NCBI GenBank assembly: GCA_964419935.1 | Contig: CAYQQJ010000032.1 | Location: 1-38,367, forward strand | Source of the DNA: CAYQQJ01 sp964419935 | GTDB taxonomy: Bacteria; Pseudomonadota; Gammaproteobacteria; Pseudomonadales; Cellvibrionaceae | Length of the DNA stretch: 38,367 nt | Reading direction: 5' to 3' | Shown here: in pieces, positions 9,297 to 17,828 of the stretch | Layout: each line of letters opens with the position of its first letter | Numbering within the stretch: the stretch's first letter is position 1 | Position numbers and translations under genes: made by a program | Notes under the pieces: generated by a model | Databases searched by the model: none | What the model was told of the DNA's origin: nothing | The model's input: only the letters and a program-made list of their open reading frames with translations

Positions 9297-11765
9297 ATGA
9301 ATAAAAAATATCTTTCTGTCGTCATTGCAGCAGTTGGCACCTTGGCATTCGCAAGCAGTTATGCGCAGGTGGCGGAGAATGCAGCGGCAACAGGCTTGGA
9401 GGAGGTCACCGTAACCGCCCGACGCAAATCGGAAAATCTGCAACAGGTTCCCGACACGGTTATCGCTATTTCCGGTGACGCGGTTGAGCGCGCAAACATT
9501 ACCGCCGCACGTGATGTCACCATACGCATTCCCAATGTGGCCATTACGGAATCACTCAGCCCGACATCCACGTTTCTGATTGTGCGCGGCATTTCCTCTG
9601 TCAGAAATTCTGAACCGGCGGTTGCTGTGGTGGTAGATGGCGTGCAAACCGGAAGCGCATCGGAAATTTCCCAGTCGTTCTATGATGTGGAGCAGATTGA
9701 ATTACTCAAGGGGCCACAGGGCGCGTTGTATGGCCGTAATGCATTGGGAGGCGCGTTGATTATTACATCAAAAAAAACGACGGATGAACTGCAAGGCAAA
9801 CTGTCCGTTGGAGGTGGCAGCGGCGACCTGATGGAGCTGCAGGGTTCCCTGTCCGGACCAATTTCCGACAGTGTGCTGTTTCGCTTTTCCGGCAATATGC
9901 GCTCGTTTGGCGGCACTATCGAAAACCAGTATCTGAATGATGTGTTGGAGCGCAATAGTCGTGGCGTGACTGGCAGTTGGCCGGATGAAAGCTATATGGA
10001 TTTTGAAGAAAACCGCGATTTCCGTGCACAGCTACTCTGGGAGCCCACCGCCCTAACGTCAGTCGACCTGCGTTACTCGCAAAACGATCTGGAATCCGGG
10101 GCCATGTGGTACCGCAATATTTACCGTCTGGAAAGCAACCCGAACGAGACTTATGAATTTCCCATTAATTCCAACGGCAACCCCACAGCGATTCGTGGTA
10201 TCAACACCGCAACGCTCAAAATTGATCAGGGTTTGGGTTTTGCCGAGTTGACGTCTATCACCAATATGACCGATACCAATGAGCGTTATGGCGTCGCCGG
10301 CGAAACCAGGGGCAATGACCGGACCGGCAATGTTCTGTTTTTCACGGAACCTTACGTCGAGGAATTTATCGCGAGTTTGGAGTCCGAGGTGGACCGGGAA
10401 TTTTTCAGCACGCAAATGGCTGATCAGGTGGCGGGAAACTTCGTCGGGTCCGATCAGTATTACGACGTTAAAACCCTGTCTCAGGAATTCCGGCTGGCCG
10501 GCGATGTCTCCGATCGTTGGAGCTATGTGGCTGGCGCCTACGCTCTGCTAACCGAGCGCGCTGATACATTGCGCACCACGTGGGAAACGCCGGCGGGTGC
10601 GCCGTTTGACTGCGAACCAGCTTACCCCGGCGGTCCGATCAAGACTGATTTTGCGACTTGCAACGGCTTGATTGACGCCACGCAGAACGAACAGGACAAC
10701 AAGGCATGGGCGCTGTTCCTGAGTACCGACTATGCAATGACTGACAATTTGACGCTGACGTTGGCGGGGCGTTACGACGAAGATCAGCGCGAGGTAACGC
10801 GGATTGATGGCCCGACTGTGGATACTTTTGGTTTGGGGGTGGGCGCGTGCGATTCAGTGGCAGACCCGGAAAACTGTGCAGAGTCCGGTTCCACCATCAG
10901 CCGTACCTTTTCGTCATTTCAGCCCAAGGCGTCGTTGGCCTACACACCGTCGGATAGCTGGACGTTTTACAGCACGCTGGCGCGAGGGTTTCGCAGTGGC
11001 GGTTTCAACGCATCCGGTGCGTTGTTGACTGACAGCTATGATGAAGAAAATCTCGATAGCTTCGAATTGGGTTTCAAGTCCACCCTGCTGGACAATCGTC
11101 TGCGCGCCAATGCTGCGCTGTTCCACCAGCGGTATGAAAATGCACAACAGTTTGAATTCGATGGCGCTATTTTTGTGCAGAGCCTGTACAACATACCGGA
11201 AAGTGAAATCAGTGGCTTTGAAGCCAGTATTGATTTTGCCGCAACCGCCAATCTGTTGCTCAGTGCCGGGCTGGGTATCATGGAATCCGAAATCACCGAG
11301 TTCAATCCTGAAATCCGTGACCGAATGGAATCCGAACTACTTGTCCGAACCGCGAACACAGTGAAACTGCCGGAAGGTACCCAAGCGGCGTTTGATCGGA
11401 ATTTCGAAGGTGAACACTTGCCGAATTTCCCCCATCAATCGGCGAATGTCACCATGCACCACGACATGCCTATTGGCGATACCCGCAACCTGATTACGCA
11501 GCTTGAATACAGCTACAGTGCGGATCGCTACTGGTGGATTGACGGGCAGGATGTACAGGACTCCGTGGGGCTGATCAATGGCAGCATTGCCTATGTCATT
11601 GACGAAGATCTTGAATTCCAGCTGTGGTGCAAGAACTGTGCGGATGAGATCTACGATTCGGAATACGCGCCGACGGAGAAAGAACTGTTTGGCGGTGCTG
11701 CGAAGGACGTTGCCTACCGTGCCCGGGGGCGCACCTTTGGCCTCAAAGCCAAGTACAGTTTTTGA
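9297..11765 (+). CDS. TonB-dependent outer membrane receptor
   Basis: The protein has 822 residues. The start at 9297 (MNKKYLSVV) is preferred because it gives an immediate signal peptide (cleavage near SSYAQ/V, residue 24) and has AAAGGGA upstream; a longer frame from 9153 adds 48 residues with no such features. A TonB-box-like LEEVTVTARRK lies near residue 34, and the plug carries IEQLLKGPQGALYGRNALGGA-type motifs (here IELLKGPQGALYGRNALGG). The barrel follows and ends in aromatic KYSF. Extracellular loops carry paired cysteines (in the segments starting CEPAYPGG and CDSVADPENC, and CKNC near the end). The type is that of receptors annotated for siderophores or plant/algal glycans. Divergence from the secreted sugar oxidoreductase suggests that uptake of a related product or cofactor is possible, but this is inference. 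Confidence 0.9.
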   Translation: MNKKYLSVVIAAVGTLAFASSYAQVAENAAATGLEEVTVTARRKSENLQQVPDTVIAISGDAVERANITAARDVTIRIPNVAITESLSPTSTFLIVRGISSVRNSEPAVAVVVDGVQTGSASEISQSFYDVEQIELLKGPQGALYGRNALGGALIITSKKTTDELQGKLSVGGGSGDLMELQGSLSGPISDSVLFRFSGNMRSFGGTIENQYLNDVLERNSRGVTGSWPDESYMDFEENRDFRAQLLWEPTALTSVDLRYSQNDLESGAMWYRNIYRLESNPNETYEFPINSNGNPTAIRGINTATLKIDQGLGFAELTSITNMTDTNERYGVAGETRGNDRTGNVLFFTEPYVEEFIASLESEVDREFFSTQMADQVAGNFVGSDQYYDVKTLSQEFRLAGDVSDRWSYVAGAYALLTERADTLRTTWETPAGAPFDCEPAYPGGPIKTDFATCNGLIDATQNEQDNKAWALFLSTDYAMTDNLTLTLAGRYDEDQREVTRIDGPTVDTFGLGVGACDSVADPENCAESGSTISRTFSSFQPKASLAYTPSDSWTFYSTLARGFRSGGFNASGALLTDSYDEENLDSFELGFKSTLLDNRLRANAALFHQRYENAQQFEFDGAIFVQSLYNIPESEISGFEASIDFAATANLLLSAGLGIMESEITEFNPEIRDRMESELLVRTANTVKLPEGTQAAFDRNFEGEHLPNFPHQSANVTMHHDMPIGDTRNLITQLEYSYSADRYWWIDGQDVQDSVGLINGSIAYVIDEDLEFQLWCKNCADEIYDSEYAPTEKELFGGAAKDVAYRARGRTFGLKAKYSF

Positions 11766-11787
11766 TGTGAGTTGAATGACCTGAAAT

Positions 11788-11819
11788 ACCTGCCATCAGG
11801 CTGCTGTTTGATGGTAGGT
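11788..11819 (+). terminator. Putative terminator hairpin after TonB receptor
   Basis: ACCTGCCATCA pairs with TGATGGTAGGT (11 bp, one G-T pair) across a 10-nt loop, 22 nt after the stop codon. The T-tract is weak, so termination is likely but not certain. Confidence 0.5.
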
Positions 11820-11915
11820 CATTTGTTGGCGAAGGTATTTAGTGGAAAGAAATGATCTGTTCACTTTATATTTGCATTTCGTGATTATTCAATCTCACAG
11901 CTATCCTCGAACTCC

Positions 11916-12031
11916 GAAGACATGGATCTGGTATTTGCTGTTGTGACCGTCGCCAGCATGGATGCTGGCGCCGAGCCTACAGGGACGTATTTACGGCGTG
12001 TCACAGCAGTGAATGCCGGATGCATGTCTCC
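11916..12031 (+). repeat. Palindromic element C (about 32-bp arms, 52-nt core)
   Basis: The arms at 11916-11947 and 12000-12031 match at 25 of 32 positions; five of the seven differences remain G-U pairs in plus-strand RNA. The 52-nt interior holds a hairpin (GCCAGCATGGATGCTGGC) and then GAGCCTACAGGGACG and TATTTACGGCGT, aligning with the cores of elements A and B. It lies between the convergent TonB receptor and esterase genes, where a shared transcript end would be expected. Confidence 0.75.
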
Positions 12032-12054
12032 TCCGATATCAAAGGCTGCTACTG

Positions 12055-12936
12055 TCAACGCTGCTGCTGAAATTCCGTTTCCAACCCGCTTGGTCCCTTC
12101 GGCGCCAGATCCTGCCACACCCATAGCAGTCCCCGGGTATAGCCTTCGGCTTTAACGCCTGCGTGACGCAACCCCTCCATCTGGTAATTTTTGAGCGCTA
12201 AACCTTTATATTTTTGTGCGGCCAATTGTTTTTGAAGCTGCGCAATAGGTTTGCGGAACAGTTTGTATTCTTCGGTACCGTAAGACAGGAAGAGGCGGGC
12301 TTCGAGAGTTTTATGTTTTTTGGCGTAGGCATTATCGAGCGCGGCCAGATAATCCTGGTCCCAATAAACCGCGGGGCTGATGGCGATGTAGCGGTCAAAA
12401 AACGCCGGTTGCTGATACATGGCGTAAAGCGCGAATAGGCCGCCCAGTGAACTGCCTGCGAGCGCCCGTTGTTTTGGATTCACCCGGTAGCGGGATTCAA
12501 CCAGCGGCACCACCGTGTTCTGCAAATAAGCGAGAAACCCCGCAGCACCACCGGAATTGCTATCCGCCACCTTGGTCGGCGTCATGTCCCGCAGCCGCAA
12601 CGGGCCGTAATCCATACCTTCATGCGTCTGGGGATAGGAGAGCCCAACCATGATGAATTCCGGGATGGCATTGTCGTAGTCTAGCCCGTTGTACACACTG
12701 TTGAGCAGTGGCGCATCCCAATAGGCATCCAAATAATAAAGCACCGGGTAAACGGCTTTGGGGTTGCTTTGGTAGCTGTGCGGCAGGGTGATAACCAGTT
12801 CGTGGTTTTGCCCCGTTTCCGCCGGTGGCAGTTGATGATAAAAGGTATTGTCGAGCGTGAACTGGCGGGGTTCATCCACCACCGCGTTTGCAGCCAACAC
12901 CAGTATCATGGTCGCAAACGGTATTATTTTCAGCAT
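12055..12936 (-). CDS. Exported alpha/beta-hydrolase, putative esterase (Fes/EstD-like)
   Basis: This 293-residue protein has an N-terminal hydrophobic signal segment (MLKIIPFATMILVLAANAV). It has the esterase fold typical of the putative-esterase family, with the nucleophile elbow GSSLG (Ser at about 163) inside LAGSSLGGLFALYAMY. A late His (LRHAG) can complete the triad. The start at 12936 is preferred over upstream GTG/ATG codons because AAGGA lies 7 nt before it and the signal peptide begins there. That ribosome site lies only a few bases past the stop of the upstream exchanger gene, so the two are probably co-transcribed and coupled. The substrate is unknown; relatives act on siderophore esters or S-formylglutathione-like thioesters. 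Confidence 0.8.
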   Translation of the reverse strand: MLKIIPFATMILVLAANAVVDEPRQFTLDNTFYHQLPPAETGQNHELVITLPHSYQSNPKAVYPVLYYLDAYWDAPLLNSVYNGLDYDNAIPEFIMVGLSYPQTHEGMDYGPLRLRDMTPTKVADSNSGGAAGFLAYLQNTVVPLVESRYRVNPKQRALAGSSLGGLFALYAMYQQPAFFDRYIAISPAVYWDQDYLAALDNAYAKKHKTLEARLFLSYGTEEYKLFRKPIAQLQKQLAAQKYKGLALKNYQMEGLRHAGVKAEGYTRGLLWVWQDLAPKGPSGLETEFQQQR

Positions 12937-12950
12937 GGGGTTGTCCTTCA

Positions 12951-14021
12951 TCACACAGCCGACCGGCGCTTGCGCAAGTCCAACGCCAGCGTTACCACCA
13001 CGTAGATCACAACCGCAGGAATCAACCCATACAGGATACCCGCCTGCAGGGTGGGCAGGTAATCCAGAGTCAGGGCCATGGTGATCATGAACCAGACATA
13101 AGCCACGTACAGGGTCAAAAACAGAGCGCCTTCAAAGCGAGTCACGGCTGCTCCAACAAAGAACAGCGGCGCGCACAGTGCGGCAACCGCCAGCATAACG
13201 GGGATATCAATTTGTGCCATCTGATCGCCGGCCAGCAGCGGCGTGGGTGATACCACACCGGAGACGCCGAGCACGCAAAGAATATTAAAAATGTTGCTGC
13301 CAACCACATTGCCAATCGCAATATCACGCTCGCCTTTCAGGGTTGCCATGATCGACGTCATTACCTCGGGCAGGGAGGTACCCACTGCCACGACAGTCAG
13401 GCCGATAACTGCTTCATTTACGCCCCAGGCGGATGCAATTTCCACGGCGCTCTGCACCAACCAGCGTGCGCCGAGCACCAGCAGAATCAAGCCGCCGATA
13501 AAAAACAGCAGGTTCTTCCAGGTGGGCACCTTGACGCGAAGCATATCGTCAACTTCATCATCCGAGACATCCACACCCTTCTTGCGCCCCTGGTAAAATA
13601 GAAAGCCGGTGTAGCTGACAAGGCCTATAGCCAGCACGGCGGCTTCCAGTCGGTTGAGTTGTCCGTCCAGAACCATAAGAACCGCAATCACTGAGACGGC
13701 TATCATGATAGGCACATCCTGCCGGATCAGCTGTTTGGAAACCAGCAGTGGCGCCACCAAAGCGGATGCACCGAGGACAAACAGGATGTTGAAAATGTTG
13801 CTGCCCACCACATTGGCGATGGCCAACTCCGCCTGACCCGAATAGGCGGCTTTGACACTTACCGCCAGTTCCGGCGCACTGGTGCCGAAGGCAACAACCG
13901 TGAGGCCGATAACCAGCGACGGAATGCCGAAGTTGGCTGCCAGGCGCGCTGCCCCTCGGACCATCAGATCCGCACCCACAACCAACAAAACCAATCCGAC
14001 GAGCAGTAGCAACCAAGTCAT
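12951..14021 (-). CDS. yrbG: CaCA-family Na+/Ca2+ exchanger
   Basis: A 356-residue inner membrane antiporter. The two inverted alpha-repeats that define the cation/Ca2+ exchanger family are clear: GLTVVAFGTSAPELAVS near residue 40 and GLTVVAVGTSLPEVMTS in the second half. Each is followed by GNVVGSNIFNIL, and the acidic residues in the GTSxPE motifs are the expected cation ligands. About ten membrane segments flank a charged cytoplasmic loop (GRKKGVDVSDDEVDDM). The start at 14021 (MTWLLLLVG) has GAGGA about 10 nt upstream; the longer frame adds 30 residues before the first membrane segment without support. The length fits YrbG-type proteins. The esterase gene follows 14 nt downstream. Confidence 0.9.
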   Translation of the reverse strand: MTWLLLLVGLVLLVVGADLMVRGAARLAANFGIPSLVIGLTVVAFGTSAPELAVSVKAAYSGQAELAIANVVGSNIFNILFVLGASALVAPLLVSKQLIRQDVPIMIAVSVIAVLMVLDGQLNRLEAAVLAIGLVSYTGFLFYQGRKKGVDVSDDEVDDMLRVKVPTWKNLLFFIGGLILLVLGARWLVQSAVEIASAWGVNEAVIGLTVVAVGTSLPEVMTSIMATLKGERDIAIGNVVGSNIFNILCVLGVSGVVSPTPLLAGDQMAQIDIPVMLAVAALCAPLFFVGAAVTRFEGALFLTLYVAYVWFMITMALTLDYLPTLQAGILYGLIPAVVIYVVVTLALDLRKRRSAV

Positions 14022-14264
14022 CCTGAATTTCCTCAAATTGTAAAATCGCGGCAGGTTAACCCAATTCATCGGGTGCAACAACAGGGCGCGCGTAGCGGGC
14101 GTGGCCTGCATGACTCGGGGTTTGTGTTCCTGAGCTGCCAGTGAGTGCTTATCTTATGTTCTTGGAAGGCTTCGTACCGCTCTTTTTGTGAAGAGGCAGT
14201 GTCCGGTGGGGCTGACGGGCATGTACAATTGGCGCAGATAACTGACTTCAGCAGGCTTTCCTTT

Positions 14265-15458
14265 ATGGCGCACGGTAAAGAAGACAGCAACCCAAGTCCC
14301 TCCAAGACTGATTTCCGCACAACGGATTCCGTCACAATCGTAACCAGCTCAATATTGCCGGACAACCTGGTTGCCCGCTGGTTGCTGGCACTTCTGCTTA
14401 TCGTGGCAGCCTACTTTTTTATCGGCTTTCTGGTTCCCATATTGGCTGCCCTCGTCATCGGCTTCGCCAGTTGGCCGCTGTACCAGCGACTGCTGGAATT
14501 CAACGGTGGCCGCAGTATTCAGTCCGCCACCATCGCCATTTCGGTAATCACTCTTGGCCTTATCGTGCCGATTGGCATGGCCCTGTCTTTCGCGGTGCAG
14601 GAAATTGCCGGCTGGGTCGACTGGCTGTTGGTGGCGAACCGCCAGGGGCTGGAAGCTCCGCTGTGGATAGCGCAGCTTCCCGGTGTCGGCGAATGGCTGA
14701 CCGAGCAGTGGAACGAATATCTGGCCGAGCCCTATGCCCTTAACTACGTGATCAACTTATTCAACGGTCAGCACCTGGGCAGTATCTCCCGTTGGGTGCT
14801 CGCCCTCAGCGGTGGCGCACTCAACTTCCTGCTGGCTATGCTGTTCATGCTGATCACTTTGTTTTTCATCTATAAGGATGGCAGCCGCTTTGTGTCCCAG
14901 TTGGATGTGGTGGGCGAACATGTTCTGCCCGCGCGCTGGCAGCGCTTCTCCCGCGTAGTGCCTACCACGGTGAGCGCCACGGTGATGGGCATGGCGCTGA
15001 TTGCGGTGGGAGAGGGTGTGGTACTGGGAATTGCTTACTGGATTGCCGATGTACCCTCGCATTTTGCCCTGGGTGTACTGACGGGTTTCATGGCATTGAT
15101 ACCGGGCGGCGCGCCCCTGGCGTTCACGTTGGTGTCGCTATACCTGTTCGGCACCAACGAAACCGGTGCGGCGATTGGCCTGTTTTTGTGGGGCTCGATC
15201 GAACTGTTTATTGTGGATAAAACCATTCGACCCCGTTTGGTGGGTGGACCCATCAAGTTGCCATTCCTGCCGACATTCTTTGGTTTGATTGGCGGGGTGA
15301 AAACCATGGGACTGGTGGGCTTGTTCGTGGGCCCGGTATTGATGGCATTGATAGTCGCTATCTGGCGCGAGTGGTTGCACGATTGCGAATACGACGCAAG
15401 CATGCATCGCCAAGTGGTTTCACCGGACGAGGACGTTACCGAAAGCGCGCAGTCCTGA
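14265..15458 (+). CDS. AI-2E family transporter (PerM/YdiK-like permease)
   Basis: A 397-residue inner membrane protein with about eight membrane segments. It has the family layout: N-terminal paired helices (VARWLLALLLIVAAYFF), a long amphipathic central region, and C-terminal motifs FMALIPGGAP and GLVGLFVGPVLMALI. Members are grouped with AI-2 exporters and Na+/H+ antiporter-like permeases; the substrate here cannot be told. The start at 14265 (MAHGKEDS) gives a normal cytoplasmic N-terminus; a start at 14145 is possible but adds 40 residues lacking family character. The ribosome site is weak (CAGG). It is transcribed divergently from the exchanger gene. Confidence 0.85.
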   Translation: MAHGKEDSNPSPSKTDFRTTDSVTIVTSSILPDNLVARWLLALLLIVAAYFFIGFLVPILAALVIGFASWPLYQRLLEFNGGRSIQSATIAISVITLGLIVPIGMALSFAVQEIAGWVDWLLVANRQGLEAPLWIAQLPGVGEWLTEQWNEYLAEPYALNYVINLFNGQHLGSISRWVLALSGGALNFLLAMLFMLITLFFIYKDGSRFVSQLDVVGEHVLPARWQRFSRVVPTTVSATVMGMALIAVGEGVVLGIAYWIADVPSHFALGVLTGFMALIPGGAPLAFTLVSLYLFGTNETGAAIGLFLWGSIELFIVDKTIRPRLVGGPIKLPFLPTFFGLIGGVKTMGLVGLFVGPVLMALIVAIWREWLHDCEYDASMHRQVVSPDEDVTESAQS

Positions 15459-15506
15459 CGGATTCCTCAATAGAAAGAGCATCCTTGCCCAAGTGCCATC
15501 GCTTAA

Positions 15507-16121
15507 TTAGCCCGGCAAAGATGGTGTAGGGATATGAGGTTTACTCATTAGGGTCTGCGGTGCCGTGTGAAGCGTGCGATAGATATTGGCAAAAGTCGCA
15601 TGGCGCGTCAGATCCATGGCAAGCTTCAGCTTTCGCACCACGTCACTGGCCGATACCATGCCCCGCACGCGCTGGGATTTACGGTCCAGCACCAGGCAGT
15701 GCTGGTAGTCGAGACTTTTGACTTCCTTCAGTAAATCGCAAATATTGGCATTTTCGAATTCTTCATAATCCAGGGAATGAATTGCGTGCTTGGAGCGCAT
15801 GAAATCCGTGACCACCAGTTCGTGGCGGTCATAGCCTTGCGCAACCCGCTTCAATACTTCTTCCTCGTTCAAGTCCTCCAGGCTGACCACGCCCAGGAAG
15901 GCTTCGTAGTCATCAACAACCAGTTTCAGCCGTACATGCTGGCGCCGCATGGACGCTTCCACATCAACAGCATGCATGTTGTGGCTGACCACCAGCGGTT
16001 TGTGAACAGTGAAGTCCGTGAAAACGGTCAGTGCCGGTGAATAAAGGTCCACATGCTGGATAACCTCCGGCCATGTCAGCCGGTCTACATCGTCAGTTCT
16101 GTAAAGATTGAGTCTTCTCAT
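15507..16121 (-). CDS. CBS-domain-pair protein
   Basis: A 204-residue cytoplasmic protein. Two CBS motifs are visible, one near residues 40-95 (LKLVVDDYEAFLGVVSLEDL) and one near 105-170 (HCLVLDRKSQRVRGMVSASDVVRKL), with no catalytic domain attached. Such stand-alone Bateman modules usually bind adenine nucleotides and regulate a partner, which is not evident from the neighbours. The start ATG has a strong AGGTGA ribosome site. A 10-bp hairpin sits directly upstream of that site (16136-16160). Confidence 0.8.
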   Translation of the reverse strand: MRRLNLYRTDDVDRLTWPEVIQHVDLYSPALTVFTDFTVHKPLVVSHNMHAVDVEASMRRQHVRLKLVVDDYEAFLGVVSLEDLNEEEVLKRVAQGYDRHELVVTDFMRSKHAIHSLDYEEFENANICDLLKEVKSLDYQHCLVLDRKSQRVRGMVSASDVVRKLKLAMDLTRHATFANIYRTLHTAPQTLMSKPHIPTPSLPG

Positions 16122-16135
16122 TCTGTCACCTCATG

Positions 16136-16160
16136 ATGTGGCCGCTATTGGCGGCCACAT
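16136..16160 (-). other. Perfect 10-bp hairpin before the CBS gene ribosome site
   Basis: ATGTGGCCGC and GCGGCCACAT pair around the 5-nt loop TATTG. It lies a few bases upstream of the AGGTGA site of the CBS gene on the minus strand. It could end transcription from the upstream hypothetical gene or shape the CBS leader; there is no T-tract to decide. Confidence 0.5.
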
Positions 16161-16262
16161 GCCTTGTTACATTATTCCTTTCGGAAAATCGGGGCGCACT
16201 TATGATGGCGAGCTCATCAATGCTGATGGGTAATCGTCATAAAGGCGAAATGCAAGTGAGGG

Positions 16263-16637
16263 TCAGGACAGAGGTGGAGCGCGGGGGGCGTGAAGAAGGT
16301 TTTTGACGGAACCTGGTAGATGAACCGGTGCAACTTCATCAAAAGTTGCCGGTGTAACGGTCAGTGAAGCGAAGCTGAAAATCGAGTTCTGGGCACAGGC
16401 ATTATTGCCATCCGCAGGCTCGTGCTGTTCCGTTTTCGCGTGGCTGCGAATTTGCCAGGTGTCGCTGTTGCTGGTGTGGGCAAGTTGGTCGAGGTGATTA
16501 AGAAGATAGGAGCGATCTGTGCCGCTGGTACTGCAACCGCTGGCCCAGGAAGTAAAGCTGCACAGCATGGCCAGTGCGAAAGTGATATTTCGCAGGGCGT
16601 GCTTGAGTGGTGTAGTCGATGCAGGTAGAGATATCAT
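16263..16637 (-). CDS. Hypothetical secreted protein
   Basis: The reading frame gives about 124 residues from MISLPASTT. It has a basic N-terminus and a hydrophobic segment (ITFALAMLCSFTSWASG) ending in a plausible signal peptidase site. The mature part is hydrophilic and ends with HLPGSVKNLLHAPRAPPLS. I do not recognise the family; the ending recalls small periplasmic metal-homeostasis accessory proteins, but this is only an impression. The ribosome site is weak and the start could instead be at 16700. It is divergent from the PepSY/b561 operon. Confidence 0.45.
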   Translation of the reverse strand: MISLPASTTPLKHALRNITFALAMLCSFTSWASGCSTSGTDRSYLLNHLDQLAHTSNSDTWQIRSHAKTEQHEPADGNNACAQNSIFSFASLTVTPATFDEVAPVHLPGSVKNLLHAPRAPPLS

Positions 16638-16830
16638 CAGCAAAAATTCAAGTGGCAGTTTATGAAGTGTGGGGGCGAAATGGCCAATAGTCAATATCAC
16701 TTAAGTGGCGATATGTGGATCAGTCTGGGCTTGCTGGCGCCATTCATCCGCGTTCGGGGGTTGATTTTCACGCGCTCCCACGTGAAGATTCACCGTTCAA
16801 CCCACTCCACCAACAAAAGGAAATCTCACC

Positions 16831-17097
16831 ATGCGTAAGAGTCTGTTGATTGCCCTGGTATTGCTCAGCCCGGCTGCTCTGGCTGGCCCGGAATGCACCA
16901 CTGCGGATAAATCCGAATGGCAGGACAAGGAAGCGTTTCAGGAGAACCTGAAAGCCGAAGGTTACAAGATCAAGGTGTTCAAGGTGACCGAAGGTAACTG
17001 CTACGAGATCTACGGTTGGAACAAAGAAGGCCAGAAGGTTGAAATCTACCATAACCCGGTTACCGGTGACGTTGTTAAGGAAGAAATAGAAGACTGA
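16831..17097 (+). CDS. Small periplasmic PepSY-domain protein
   Basis: An 88-residue protein with a signal peptide (MRKSLLIALVLLSPAALA/G). A single PepSY-like domain has the usual pattern of a Trp-preceded helix, then VFKVTEGNCYEIYGWNKEGQKVEIY and a closing DVVKEE. Two cysteines (mature CTTADK and NCYE) may form a disulfide. AGGA precedes the ATG. The stop overlaps the start of the cytochrome b561 gene (TGATGA), so the two are translationally coupled. PepSY proteins often accompany membrane b-type cytochromes, consistent with a small redox unit. Confidence 0.85.
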   Translation: MRKSLLIALVLLSPAALAGPECTTADKSEWQDKEAFQENLKAEGYKIKVFKVTEGNCYEIYGWNKEGQKVEIYHNPVTGDVVKEEIED

Positions 17098-17627
17098 TGA
17101 CCAAGGCCACCATCAGGCTCTGGGACCCGTTGATTCGCTTGTTTCACTGGTCTCTGGTGTTCATTTTCGTCGCCAACTACTTTGTAAACGAACAAGGCGA
17201 TGACTGGCACCAGTGGTTGGGTTACACCGCTGTGGCTTGGTTGGTGGTCCGCTTCCTCTGGGGCTTTTTCGGTAGCTCCGCAGCGCGCTGGTCGGATTTC
17301 TTTCCGACGCCCGCGCGTCTTGCCTCCCATGCCCGCGCCCTGACGCGCGGCCACGTATACCACCGCCTGGGCCACTCGCCCATTGGTGCGCTGATTATGA
17401 TTCTGATGATGCTCTGCATTCTGGCCCTGGGCGTCACCGGCTATATGATGCAGGAGATCGACTATTTCTGGGGTACTGAATGGGTGGAAACCCTGCACGG
17501 CACAATAGCCAACAGCCTCGCGGCACTGGTGGTTGTTCACATCGCCGCGGCGCTGTTTATCAGCTATCGAACCCGGGAAAACCTGCCGCTCTCCATGGTC
17601 ACGGGTAAGCGACGCCCGCTGGATTGA
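17097..17627 (+). CDS. Cytochrome b561-like membrane protein
   Basis: A 176-residue, four-helix diheme b-type cytochrome of the bacterial b561/Ni-Fe hydrogenase b-subunit group. It starts with the family signature RLWDPLIRLFHWSLV. Candidate heme-ligand histidines lie in RLFHWS, WHQWLG, LHGTIAN and VVHIAAA. The start overlaps the PepSY stop by one base. It probably moves electrons between the quinone pool and periplasmic or cytoplasmic partners; the physiological partner is unknown. The palindromic element D begins 9 nt after the stop codon. Confidence 0.85.
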   Translation: MTKATIRLWDPLIRLFHWSLVFIFVANYFVNEQGDDWHQWLGYTAVAWLVVRFLWGFFGSSAARWSDFFPTPARLASHARALTRGHVYHRLGHSPIGALIMILMMLCILALGVTGYMMQEIDYFWGTEWVETLHGTIANSLAALVVVHIAAALFISYRTRENLPLSMVTGKRRPLD

Positions 17628-17635
17628 GCAATAGT

Positions 17636-17803
17636 CCTAGGAGTCTGCGCGGTAAAAATTATCCTACTGGGAAAGCGTCACAACGGTCCATTTTCTCGCT
17701 CATTTTTGTTGCATAGAACCACTATGCGCCTCAAATGACCGAAAAAATGGCCTCATTGTGCCACTCTCTCGCGATGGACATTTCTACCGCGCAGACTCTC
17801 AGG
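17636..17803. repeat. 168-bp near-symmetric palindrome (element D)
   Basis: The sequence is a nearly full-length inverted repeat centred on 17719, with the central hairpin GCATAG AACCA CTATGC. Outer arms share GAGTCTGCGCGGTA near 17641 with its complement near 17800. Middle sections match more loosely (CACAA, CCATTTT, TCATTT). It differs from elements A-C: it has no GAGCC/TTTACGGCGT core and only a 5-nt loop. It sits between an intact and a decayed b561 gene and may be a non-autonomous mobile palindrome. Confidence 0.75.
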
Positions 17804-17828
17804 GTCGCCGTCCTGTGCGTAAAAATGG

